From positions 62,001 to 126,000 of the forward strand of contig CAWAPS010000007.1 in assembly GCA_963783945.1 (NCBI GenBank): a DNA stretch of 64,000 bases. The letters are read 5' to 3'. Source of the stretch: CAWAPS01 sp963783945. GTDB lineage: Bacteria > Actinomycetota > Acidimicrobiia > Acidimicrobiales > Palsa-688. Each line of letters opens with the position of its first letter. The first letter of the stretch is position 1. The position numbers and the translations under genes were made by a program. Shown in pieces: positions 26,254 to 38,166 of this stretch. The notes beneath the pieces were generated by a model. That model saw only the letters and a list, made by a program, of their open reading frames with translations, had not been told where the DNA came from and ran no database searches.

Positions 26254-29200
26254 ATGAGCCACGCCCAGTCGCAAACGTTTTCGCCACGGCGGCGACGTCT
26301 TCATCGGCAGTCCCCGTCCGGGTGCTCGAGGATCGGGTCCCGTTACCGGCCCCGTTTTGATGTGATGGAGGAGCGAACCCTCCTGTCCGGCTTCGTGGTG
26401 AGCAACACCGGCGACAGCGGCCCCGGCTCGCTCCGCCAGGCGATCCTCGATGCCAACGCCCAATCGGGTGCCAGCGACATCACCTTCGACCCGACCGCGT
26501 TCGCAACGCCCCAGACGATCAGCCTGACCTCCGGCCAGCTCGAGCTGAGCGAGACGACCGGGACCGAGACGATCACGGGACCGGCGGCGGGCTTGACGAT
26601 CAGCGGCGGCAAACAAAGCCGGGTCTTCCAGGTGGACCAGGGCGTCACGGCGTCGATCTCGGGACTGACGATCACCGGCGGCGGCAACGCCTCCGCGGGC
26701 GGCGGACTGTTCAACCTCGGCACGACGACTCTGACCGACTGCACCGTCCGCGGCAACTCCGCCGGCAACGACGGCGGCGGAGTGTACAACAACGGCACGG
26801 TCAGCGGCAACTCCGCGTACGGGGGCGGCGGCATGTTTAACGGTGGAGGCGGCACAGCCACGCTGACCGACTGCACCGTCAGCGGCAACTCCGCCTCCTA
26901 TGGCGGCGGCGTGTATAACGATCGGGGCGGCACGGCCACCCTGATCAACTGCACCATCAGCGGCAACTCCGCCGGCAACGGCGGCGGCCTATACGCCGTC
27001 GGGGGCACGAGCACGCTGACCAACTGCACGGTCAGCGACAACTCCGCCAGAATCGGCTCCGGCGTGTGGAACGGTGCTAGCGACTCGGCCACGCTGACCA
27101 ACTGCACCGTCAGTGGCAACTCCGCAGACAACCCTTTTGGTGCCCTGTACAACTACGGCACCGCTACGCTGACCAACACGATCGTCGCCGGCAATAGCGG
27201 CGGCGACTTCTGGGGGCGGGTCCCCTACTCGGGCAGCCACGACCTGGTCGGCGGTGACCCGCTGCTGGCCCCGCTGGGCAATTACGGCGGGCCGACCCAG
27301 ACCATGGCCCTGCTGCCCGGCAGCCCGGCCATCGGCGCCGGCATCGCGGCCGACTACCCCGGCACCTCCACGCCGATCACCACCGACCAGCGCGGCGAGC
27401 CGCTCGCCGCACTCCCCGACATCGGCGCTTTTCAGAGCCAGGGCTTTACCCTCACGCCCGTCGCGGGCAGCACCCCGCAGACTTCACCCATTGGCACACC
27501 GTTCGCCAACCCGCTGGCCGTGACCGTGACGGCCAACAACCCGATCGAGCCGGTCAACGGCGGCTTCCTCAGCTTCGTCACCAATCGCGTCGGTGGCGCC
27601 GCGGCGATCCTGTCGGCCCCTTCGGCCGTCATCGCAGGCGGTCAGGCCGCCCTCACCGCCGGGCCCGACAACGCCCTCGGCAGTTACATCGTCGTCGCAT
27701 CCGCCGGGGGTGCGTCCTCAGTCTCGTTCGCTCTGACCAACACTGGCTCGATGTTCCCCAGCCTGGTTGTGAATACGACGAGCGACTCCCTCTTCCCGGG
27801 CACCGGCCTGTTGAGCCTGCCTGAGGCCGTCGCCTTCGCCAACCTGGTGGATTCCGCGGGGCTCGCGACCATCACCTTCAACCAGCAGGTGTTCGCGATG
27901 CCGCAGACGATCACCCTGACGGGCACCCAGCTCGAGCTGAGCAACACGAGCGAGGCGGAGACGATCACGGGCCCGGCTGCGGGCTTGACGATCAGCGGCG
28001 GCAAACAAAGCCGGGTCTTCCAGGTGGACCAGGGCGTCACGGCGTCGATCTCGGGACTGACGATCACCGGCGGCGGCAACGCCTCCGCGGGCGGCGGACT
28101 GTTCAACCTCGGCACGACGACTCTGACCGACTGCACCGTCCGCGGCAACTCCGCCAGCTACGGCGGCGGCGGGGCCAGCACCGGCGGCGGCACGCTGACG
28201 CTGACCAACTGCACCGTCAGCGGCAACTCCGCCGGCCACCTCGGCGGCGGCGTGTATACCGATACGGGCGGCACGGCCACCCTGATCAACTGCACCATCA
28301 GCAACAATTCCGCCGGATCGGAGGGCGGGGGATTGGACGTGGCTCGCGGCGCGATCACGCTGATCAACTGCACCGTCAGCGGCAACTTCGCCCTCACCAA
28401 TGGCGGCGGCGTGTACATCAACAACGGTGGCACGACCACGCTGGCCAATTGCACCATCACCGGCAACTGGGCCAGCGACGGCGGCGGCTTGAACAACCAG
28501 GGCACGGCGACGCTGAACGGTTGCACGATCAGCAACAACGCCGCCGCCACCGGCGGCGGCCTGCAGAGCTCCCGCGGCACGCTCGACGCTGACCAACTGC
28601 ACCGTCAGCGGCAACCACGCCGACGACAATGGCGGCGGCCTGTACCTCGGCACCAGATATTATGGCTATCCTGGCACGGCCACGCTGACCAACTGCACCG
28701 TCAGCGGCAACTCTGCCTCTGAAGTTGGCGGCGGCTTCGCCACCCCGTGGGGCGGCGCCACGCTGACCAACTGCACCGTTAGCGGCAACACCGCCGTGGG
28801 TCGAGGCGGCGGCGGCTTCGGCGACAACCTGTCGCTGACCAACTGCACCGTCAGCGGCAACTCTGTCCTCGGCTACGCCTCTGTCGCGGCGCACACCGGC
28901 GACGGCGGTGGCCTTTATGGAGGCGGCGTGTCCAGCGTGACCGACTGCACCGTCAGCGGCAATTCCGCATTCGGAACTGGCGGCGGCCTCCAGGTCGGTT
29001 ATGGCTACATCGCCATCGCCAACACCATCGTCGCCGGGAACACGGCCGGGACGGGCCCTGACGTCAACGGCGGTATCACTTCCCAGGGCAACAATCTGAT
29101 CGGCAAGACCGACGGCAGCTCCGGCTGGGTCGGCTCCGACCTGACCGGCACCGAGGCTACGCCGCTCGACGCCCTGCTGGCACCGCTGGGCAACTACGGC

Positions 29201-32200
29201 GGCCCGACCCAGACCATGGCCCTGCTGCCCGGCAGCCCGGCCATCGACGCGGGCAACAACGCCCTCATTCCCGCCGGCGTCACCACCGACCAGCGCGGGC
29301 TCTCCCGCATCGTCAACGGCACGGTCGACATCGGCGCCTTCGAGTCGAGTGGGTTCGCCGTCACTTACACCTCGGGAAGCGGCCAGACAGCCTCCGGTGT
29401 GTTCCTCGCTCCGCTGGTCGTGACGGTCACCGCCATCAACCCGATCGAGCCCGTGGAGGGGGTAAGGTCACATTCACCCCGCTGGGGAGCGGAGCGTCGG
29501 CGGAACTGACGGACAACCCGGTGACCATCAGCGCCAGCGGCACGGCCAGCGCCACGGCGACGAGCGACGCCGTCGGCGGCAGTTACACCGTCTCGGCCAC
29601 GGCGAGCGGCGCGTGCAGGCGCGGCCTCGTTCAGCCTGACGAACGTCGCGGTGGTGTCGATCGCGGTCTCCCCGGGCAACCCCGAGCTGCCCGTGGGCGT
29701 GCCGGGGCAGTTCACCGCCACGGGCACCTTCGCCGACGGCTCGACCCGGGACATCACCCGTTTCGTCACCTGGGCGTCGGCGACGCCGTCGGTGGCCACG
29801 ATCAGCGGCACCGGTGTGGCCTCGGCCCTGGCCCAGGGGACCAGCGCGATCACCGCGTCACTGGCGGGCGTCACCGGCCCCGCCGACACCTTGACCGTGA
29901 TTCCCAGCTCCGTGGTCAACACCACCGCCGACAACTTCGGTTTCTCTCACGGCACGATCAGCCTTCGCGACGCCATCGCGGGCGCCAACGCCGTCCCGGG
30001 CCAGACGATCACCTTTGACCCGACCGTTTTCGCCAGCGCGCAGACGATCACGTTGTCGCTCGGCCAGCTCGAGCTGAGCGACACCAGCGGGACCGAGACG
30101 ATCACGGGCCCGGCGGCGGGGGTGACGGTCAGAGGCAACAACACCAGCCGCGTGTTCCAGGTCGATAGCGGCGTCACCGCGACCATCTCGGGGCTGACGA
30201 TCACCGGTGGCAAAGCCGTCAACGGCGGCGGCGTCTACCTCAACAACGGGGGCACGGCCACGCTAACGGACTGCACTGTCAGCGGCAATTCCGCCAGTAA
30301 TAACGGCGGCGGCCTGGCCAACAACGGAGGCTCGCTCACGCTCATCGGCTGCGCCGTCAGCGGCAACTCCGCCAGTAATAACGGCGGCGGCCTGGCCAAC
30401 AACGGAGGCTCGCTCACGCTCATCGGCTGCGCCGTCAGCGACAACTCCGCCAAGGACAACGGCGGCGGCGTGTTTACCGACGGGTACGGCACGACCACGC
30501 TCACCAACTGCACTGTCAGCGGAAATACGGCTCTCAAGGGCGGCGTGTTCACGAACCAGGGCACGACTCTGATGACGAGTTGCACCGTCAGTGGAAACTC
30601 CGCGAGATACGGCGCGGGGGTGTACACCACAACTTACGGCACGGCGACCCTGACCAATGTGACCGTCAGCGGCAACTCGGCCTCGGTAAATGGCGGCGGC
30701 GTGTACAGCAGCGGCACGACCACGCTGACCGACTGCACCATTCGCGGTAACTCCGCCTCCGCTCACGGGGGCGGCGTGGAGGCGACCTACGTCGGCAATC
30801 ATACGACGACGCTGATCAACTGCACTGTGAGCGGCAACTCCGCGAGCGATGGCGGCGGTGGGTTTACCAATGGGGGCGGCGCCACCGACCTGACAAACTG
30901 CACCATCAGCGACAACTCCGCCACCAACAGTGGCGGCGGCCTTTGCGCCGTCAACGGCTCTGATGGCACGGGCACGACCACGCTGGCCAACACCATCGTG
31001 GCGGGGAACACGGCCACCACAAGCGGGCCGGATACCAGTGGAACCTTTGTTTCCGAGGGCCACAACCTGATCGGCGAGACCGACGGCAGCAGCGGCTGGG
31101 CCGCCTCCGACCTGACCGGCACCATCGCCAAGCCGCTCGACCCGATGCTGGCACCCCTGGGCAACTATGGCGGGCCGACCCAGACCATGGCCCTGCTGCC
31201 CGGCAGCCCGGCCCTCGGCGCCGGCACGGCCGTCAGTGGCATCACCACCGACCAGCGGGGCCAGCCGGTCGACTTCCCATTTCCCGACATCGGTGCCTAC
31301 CAGGACCGCCCCAGGCCATACATCGTCGCCACCGCCGACGGGCAGCTCCAGGGCTGGCTGGGCGGAGCGCGCCGGACACGACCTTCCGCATCGATGTCTT
31401 CGCCAGCTCCGCCTACAACGCCGACGGGACCGGCGAGGAACAGGACTTCCTCGGCTCGCTGATGGTGACCACGGATGCGGCCGGGCAAGTCCGTTTCGCC
31501 ATCCCGTTCGCCGTTCCCGCCGGGCTGCCGGACCTCACGGCGACGGCCACCGACCCTCAAGGGAACACCAGCGACGTCTCGGCGCTGCGAAGGGCCGTCT
31601 TCCAGGTTCCCATGCAGTATGTTCGCGAGGTACCCGGTCAGCCGGTCATCTTCTCGTCCGCGTCGGGCGATGCCCTCGCACTGCAAGATCCGGATGCCGG
31701 GCCGCTCGACCCGGTTTGGAGCCTGACGCTCTCGGTCGGGGCGGGCACGCTGACGCTCTCGAGTACTGCTGGCCTGACCGGCTCCGGCGATGGGACCGGA
31801 TCCTTGTCGTACAGCGGTCCGCTCTCGGCGCTCGAACGCGGCGCTGGCGGGTTTGACCTTCACGCCTGTTCCTGAGTCCCCCAGCGACACCGCGCTGAGC
31901 CTGGATGCCGAGTCCCTGGGAGCGAGGTCAACCCAGGCCCAGGTTTTTCTCGTCGACGGCCTGGCCGTGGTGACGACGACGGCCGACAGCGGCCCGGGCT
32001 CGCTCCGCCAGGCGATTCTGGATTCCAACGCCCTCGTCGGCGGCACCAACACGATCGACTTTGCCATCCGCGGCTCCGGGCTCGAGACGATTGCACCGAT
32101 CACCCCTTTGCCCGCGATCACGACGTCGGTACTCATCGACGGCACGACCCAGCCCGGCTTCGCCGGCACGCCCCTGGTGGCACTCGGCGGCCCGTCGGCC

Positions 32201-35200
32201 GGAAACCCGGGCCCGCTCGTGATCGCCGCCGGCGATGTCACGATCCGTGGCGTGGCCACAGACGGCGTCATGATCGATCCGGCTTCCGAGGAAGGCCTGG
32301 TTGCGGTCCTCCACGTCCCGGCGCCAGTGCCACGCTGGCGCTGCACGATGCCCAGGGCCAGGTGGTGGCACAGAGCGATGGGCTCTCGACCGCGGACCCG
32401 GACAACGTGATCGACGAAGTGCTCGCTCCCGGCGATTACCCCCTCAGGGCGGCAAGCACCGCAGCCGCGGGCGCGGAGACATGGACGGTGATGCTGACGC
32501 CGGCCACACCGCCGTTCCAGCCGCTGGCCGTGGCAAACGTCGGGTCTACGCCGTGGTCCTCCATCGCGACGGGCGATTTCACCGGCGACGGCAAGCTCGA
32601 CCTCGCCATCGCCAACGCGAACGGCAGCTCGGTCTCGGTGTTGCTGGGCAACGGCGACGGCACCTTCCAGCCCCAGGTCACCTATGCGGTGGGGGGAGCC
32701 CGAGTGTCATCGTGACGGGTGACTTCACCGGCGACGGCAAGCTCGACCTCGCCGTGGCCGACGCTCTTGGCATCCAGTTGCTCCTCGGCAATGGTGACGG
32801 CACCTTCCAGCCTGCGCAAACGGTCGCCAAGGGAAGCTTCACGTGCAGTCACACGAGTCTGGTGGCCGGGGACTTCACCGGCGACGGCAAGCTCGACCTG
32901 GCCGTGTCCATTCCAACCAGTTCCCACCAGACGGTGTCGGTGCTGCTGGGCAACGGCAACGGCACGTTCCAGCCCCAGGTCAACTACCCGGCCGGGGGGA
33001 TCCCAGAAGCCATGGTGGTGGGCGACTTCACCGCCGACGGTCGGCTCGACATCGCCGTCGCCATCGAAAACCCCAATAACCAAGAAGGCGCCGTGTCGGT
33101 GCTGCTGGGCAACGGCGACGGCACCTTCCAGCCGCCCCAGGTCAGTGACGCCGTGGGGGAGTTTCCAGAAGCCATTGTGGCGGGTGACTTCACCGGCGAC
33201 GGCCGGCTCGACGTCGCCATCTCCGTTGATAACATCGCTGAATCCGGTACCGTGTCGGTGCTGCTGGGCAACGGCGACGGCACCTTCCAGCGCCCGGTCG
33301 ACTATGCGGTGGGGGTGCTCCCAATTGCCATGGTGGCGGGCGATTTCACCGGCAACGGCAAGCTCGACATCGCCGTCGCCTGCCAGGACGGCGGGTCATC
33401 ACTCCTGCTGGGCAACGGCGACGGTACGTTCCAGCCCCAGGTCACCTTCGACGCGGGGACCCAACTAGTAAGGCTCGTGGCCGGCGATTTCAACGGTGAC
33501 GGGATGCTCGACCTGGTCGCTACCACCTATGATACCGCTACGGGTGCGTGGGTGTACATGCTGCTCAACGAAGGCGGCGGGAACTTGCAGCCGCAGGTTC
33601 AATCCGGGACTGAGGTGACGGCAGAATCAGGGCCCATCGTGGCGGGTGACTTCACCGGCGACGGCCAGCTTGACCTCGCCATCGGAACCATCGCATCCGA
33701 TACCATCTCCATTCTGCTGGGCAACGGCGACGGCACGTTCCAGCCTGCGGTCACCTACACGGTGGGGGACGGGCCAACTTCCATCGTGGCGGGCGACTTC
33801 AACGGGGACGGCCGTCTCGATCTGGCCGTCAAGAACTCTGAAGACTACACGGTCTCGGTGCTCCTGGGCAACGGCGACGGCACGTTCCAGCCCCAGGTCA
33901 CTTACGCCGCCGGCTTCAACCCGGGGATCCTGGCCGTCAACCCATCGGGGATCGTGGCGGGCGATTTCACCGGCGACGGCAAGCTCGATCTGGCCGTCAC
34001 GAACTATTACAACAATACGGTGTCGGTGCTGATGGGCAACGGTGACGGGACGTTCCAGCCCCAGGTCGCTTACCCCACCGGCTTGGCGCCATCGGGGATC
34101 GTGGCGGGCGATTTCACCGGCCGCGGCGTGTTCGACCTGGCCGTCACGAACTCTGGCAGCAACACGGTGTCGGTGCTCCTGGGCAACGGTGACGGCACAT
34201 TCCAGCCCCAGGTCACTTACGCCACCGGCTCGAGCGGGGGCAGCCAGAACCTACAGGACATCCAGGACATCGTGGCGGGGGATTTCACCGGCGACGGCCA
34301 CCTCGACCTGGCCGTCGTCAACGAGTATTCGGACGACGTGTCGGTCTTGCTGGGCAACGGCGACGGCACCTTCCAGCCCCAGGTCACTTACGCCGTGGGG
34401 TCGAACCCAACTTCCATCGTGGCGGCCGACTTCACCGGCGATGGCAAGCTCGATCTGGCCGTCGCGAACTCTGGCAGCAACACGGTGTCGGTGCTTCTGG
34501 GCAACGGTGACGGCACCTTCCAGCCCCAGGTCACTTACCCCACCAGCTATAACCCATCGGGCCTCGTGGTGGGTGACTTCACCGGCGGCGACAAGTTCGA
34601 CCTGGCCGTCGTTAACCAGAGCCCGGGCAGCTTGTCGGTCCTGCTGAGCAACAGTGACGGCAGTTTCACCACGTCGGGACAGGCCGACCTCACCTCGAGG
34701 TCCAGCCCGCTCGTCGCCGACGTCACCGGTGACGGCACAGACGACGTCCTGGTGGTGGATGGATCGGGGAATATCCTCTACCGCCAGGGCATCCCTGGAG
34801 AGCCCGGTTCGTTTCTCCCACCCGTCACGGTGAACTCCGGCTATCCCTCGCGCGACATCGCCTGGCTGCCGGACACCAATATCGGCCCCGTGCTCGCCAG
34901 CGTGGACGCCGAGGACAACGCCATCTCGTTCTACGCGTACCGCGACGGCCGTTTCGTCCGGCTGAACGGATCGCTCTCCACCGGCCAGTTCCCGGCGCAG
35001 ATCATCGCGGCCCAGCTCGACGGCAACGGCCTGGACGACCTGGTCGTCCGTAATGCCGGCGACGGGACTCTTTCGGTGTACCTCGGCAGTCTCAGCAGCG
35101 GGGTTCCCGGCCCCCCGGCACGCTTGATCGCCCGAGCTTCACGGCGGCCTTCATCCTACCGGTCGGCCTGGGCGTCTCCGACGTCCAGGCGGTCGATACC

Positions 35201-37716
35201 ACGGGCAACGGCGTGCTCGACCTCGTCGTCACCAACAAGCTGACCGGCCAGGTGAGCCTCCTCCGCAACCTCGGTGGCGGACTCTTCGCCCCGCCCGTGC
35301 CCTACCGCGCCGGGACCGGGTTGCTCGGCGATCGATCCCGGCAGCACACCCGAGGTCACCAGCCTGGATGCGACGGTGGGAGTCACCGCCGGATCCTTCA
35401 CAACCGGTGGTCCGACCGACCTCGTGACGATCAATCCGGGCTCGGACTCGCTCGATGTCATCACCGGCCTCGGCGGCGGCCGCTTCGCCAACCCCGTCGC
35501 GATCCTGACCCCGGGCCCTGCCCAGGTGGTCCGCGTGGCCGACTTCACCGGCAACGGCATCCCCGACCTGGCCGTGCTCACCTCGACCGGAGTGAGCATC
35601 TATCTGGGCAATGGCAAGGGCGGCTTCTCGTCCCCGGTGACTTACAATGCCGGCGTCGATCCCACCGGCCTGACCGTCGCCGACCTGCTGGGCAACGGCA
35701 AACTGGACCTCCTGGTCGGCAACGCATACGGCGACGTGCTGATCCTCGTCGGCAACGGCGACGGCACGTTCCGCCCCTTCGAGCCGGTGAAGGCGGCCAT
35801 CGCGCTGGCCGTCGCCGACCTCACCGGCAACGGCGTCCCCGATTTCGTCTTCGCCGACCAGTCGCTCAACCAGGTCTCGGTCGTCTACGGTACCACGAGC
35901 CAGGACGCCAATAGCCCGGCGGTCATCGGCAACCAGACCACCGGCGTGCTCGCTCCCGGCGCCGTCTTGCTGGCGGACATGAACGGTGACGGCATTCCCG
36001 ACCTGATCGTCGCCAATAGCGGCGGCAACAACGTGCTGGTTTACCCCGGGCTGGGCAACGGCCAATTCGGCCCGCCGGTGGGCGGCACCAAGGGTTTCCC
36101 GGTCGGCACCGACCCGACCGGACTGACGGTCGCCGAACCTCAACGGCCAGCCCGACCTGCTGGTCGCCGACACCGGCTCCAATGACGTCTCGGTGCTCCT
36201 GGGCCAGGGCAGTGGGTCGAGCTGGACGATGGTTTCGGGGGCGCGAGTCAAGACCGACGCCGGACCCGGTCGCCCTGGTCGTGGGCGACCTGCTGGGCGG
36301 CACGCAGACCGACCTGGCCGTGGCCAACAGCGGCGCCAATGACGTTCAGATCTTCCCCGGTGTCGGCAGCGGGTTCTTCAATGACCAGACGACGGCGACC
36401 AAGACGTATGCGGTCGGCCAGGCGCCGTCGTCGCTGTTCCTGGGCAATTTCAACGGGCTGGGCCAGGGATTGGCCACGCTCAACGCCGGGTCAAACAACG
36501 GCACGCTGATCTCCGAGATCGGCTCGGCCAACCCGGTGACCCAGTCCTTCCCGACCGGCGGCAACTCGCCGACATCCGGCTTCGCAGGCGACTTCACCGG
36601 TGATGGCTACACCGACCTGGTGGTGGGCAACAACGGCGACGGTGCGACTGGCGCTGTTGACGGGCGGCTCGGGCGGACTGAGCCTGTCTCAGACCCTGAC
36701 CAGCGCGGACGCACCCAACCCCACGGATGTGAGCTTCGGCGGGGTCTCGGGCGGTTTGCTCAATTTCTATGTGAGCACGGCCGGTCACGAGGCGGCCACG
36801 AACCTGACTTTCGACCTGAACGCGAGCCCCGAGTCGGAGGGAGGGGGGGCTTCATCGGAGGGAGGGGGGACTTCAGTGGCCGTCACTCCGTCCGCAGGCT
36901 TGTCGGTGGGCGGCGTGCTGTCGGAAGCAACCAGCGGCGCGGTGGAGCAGGTGGCGCTGCTCTTGAGCCTGACCGGCGCCGAGCTCGATCTGGCCGCCAC
37001 CTTGCTGACCGTGTCGGTCGTCGAGACCGAGTCAAGCGGCGCCCTTGGGCTCTCCGCCTCGTCAACAGCACCGGGACAGTCGCAGGCCAAGGGCAACGGC
37101 GGCGGCTCAGACGCGTCGGGAGACGAGCTCGCAGAGAATCCCGAGGGTCTCGAGCCGGCAGTCCAGTCCCTGGTGGAGAAGATGCCGCCGTGGCAACGGC
37201 AGGCGATGGGATTTGAGCGAGCATGGGAACGAGCCCGCGAGTGGATTCTGAAGCTTGAGAGCCAGTGCGCCGGCTGGGAAGGATCAAGCGCCGTCAGGTC
37301 GACCAGCGGCCAGCCGCCCGCCCGAGCGACCTGCTCCGGCGTCCGCGCCACGCAGGACCGACGTCCAATCCAAGCCCGCCTCGCCGTCGGACACCGCAGC
37401 CGTCGATCCCACCGCGCCAACAAGTAGCAAGTCTGATCGGGGACAAGAGGGCACGCCGCGTGCGATCGACGCCGCATTGGAGGATCTGGCAGCGGACCGT
37501 GACGCCGGCGGGCCGTTGGCCGGCAGGGGGTTCGAATTCAGGGACGGGCCGGCCAGGGCCCAGCCTCCTGACCTGACTCGAGCAGTGGTTGCTGCGATGG
37601 TGGCGTCGGCGGTGGCGCGAGCGGCATGGCCTGTTGGCGCGAGCGGCACAACTGCGCGTTCCGGCGGCCGACACCGCATTGGGTGGGACGAGCCACGCCA
37701 CCGGAGCATCCCATGA
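26254..37716 (+). CDS. Giant LEPR-XLL surface protein: beta-helix, Ig-like and VCBS/FG-GAP repeats, frameshifted
   Basis: Reconstructed as one frame of about 3,820 codons with about a dozen breaks (for example near 28587, 29462, 31362, 31850, 32325, 32697, 35115, 35325, 36135, 36650, 37285). The start has RFDVMEERTLLSG, the planctomycete LEPR-XLL-type surface-protein motif. Three beta-helix blocks follow (starting 26.4, 27.8 and 29.9 kb). Each opens with a SLRxAI-type or related segment and runs in TLTNCTVSGNSA-type coils. An Ig-like Big_2 domain (VVSIAVSPGNPELPVGVPG) sits at 29.65-29.9 kb. From 32.5 kb there are about 14 canonical plus about 11 weaker repeats of GDFTGDGKLDLAVAN...SVLLGNGDGTFQPQ, calcium-binding beta-propeller blades. 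A low-complexity tail ends at 37716. It is presumably secreted and displayed, with roles in adhesion or polysaccharide contact unproven. Confidence 0.75.
26587..26763 (+). repeat. 177-bp perfect internal repeat, copy 1
   Basis: Identical to 27979-28155, covering the same part of two beta-helix blocks (LTISGGKQSRVFQVDQGV through CTVRGNSA). Flanking bases differ. Confidence 0.9.
27979..28155 (+). repeat. 177-bp perfect internal repeat, copy 2
   Basis: Second copy of the beta-helix repeat at 26587-26763, 1,392 bases downstream. Confidence 0.9.
30290..30438 (+). repeat. 78-bp tandem duplication within the beta-helix
   Basis: Two head-to-tail 78-base units (26 codons: NNGGGLANNGGSLTLIGCAV plus SxNSAS). 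The first starts at 30290 and the second at 30368, with the first difference near 30439. It adds exactly one coil. Confidence 0.85.
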
Positions 37717-37748
37717 ACGACCGCGACCTCTCACCGAAGCCCTGAACT
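37713..37748 (+). pseudogene. Remnant of a kinase N-terminus overlapping the giant gene's stop
   Basis: ATG 37713 overlaps the giant gene's TGA as ATGA. The bases ATGAACGA...CGACCTCTCAC match the start of kinase 4 (49436), which overlaps its upstream gene in the same ATGA manner. Homology ends after about 35 bases. Confidence 0.6.
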
Positions 37749-37786
37749 CCTGAATGAGGCCTTGAGCGTTCTGTTTGGCAAGGGGC

Positions 37787-37912
37787 GAGGGCACGGGCGG
37801 CGGCCTCTACGTCGCCACCGGCGCGGTGGTCACCCTGCACAAATCGACGGTCGCGCAGAACCTCGCGTGGACCAGCAACGCCGACATCTATGGGACCGTG
37901 ATTTACGAGTGA
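37787..37912 (+). pseudogene. Beta-helix protein C-terminal fragment
   Basis: A short open stretch encoding GTGGGLYVATGAVVTLHKST then SNADIYGTVIYE and a stop. This is the closing part of a planctomycete beta-helix surface protein (compare NDVHGTFSV at the end of the 56.3-kb gene). It lacks any start and is fused behind the kinase scrap. Confidence 0.55.
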
Positions 37913-38125
37913 GTGCTATCGCGGCGAGCGGGGGGCGTCAGCCTGGGCTGTTGAAAAGTGGGCCGAATTGGCGAATTTCGAGGTGCACAAATCGGCGTTT
38001 TCTGTTGCGCGACGGTTTAGTGTGATGGCGGCCGCCGGGACGACCCCCCCTGGCCCCCCCTTCCAATACTGTTCGGCACGAAATTTGCGCACGGCGATTT
38101 GGCATGATATTTGCGCCCTGCTTTC

Positions 38126-38156
38126 ATGCTTTCCTGTAAGATTGTCTGGAAAGCAT
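38126..38156 (+). promoter_or_regulatory. Hairpin immediately before the transposase ribosome site
   Basis: ATGCTTTCC (38126-38134) and GGAAAGCAT (38148-38156) form a perfect 9-bp stem with a 13-base loop. The GGAGG ribosome site begins at the next base (38157). Such a stem on read-through transcripts could limit transposase translation, as known for IS10/IS50-type elements. Confidence 0.5.
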
Positions 38157-38166
38157 GGAGGCATCG

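Noticed and set aside
26700..31000. Regularly spaced short repeats that could suggest a CRISPR array
   Set aside because: The repeats encode beta-helix coils (CTVSGNSA) in a continuous frame, vary in sequence and have no unique spacers or cas genes.
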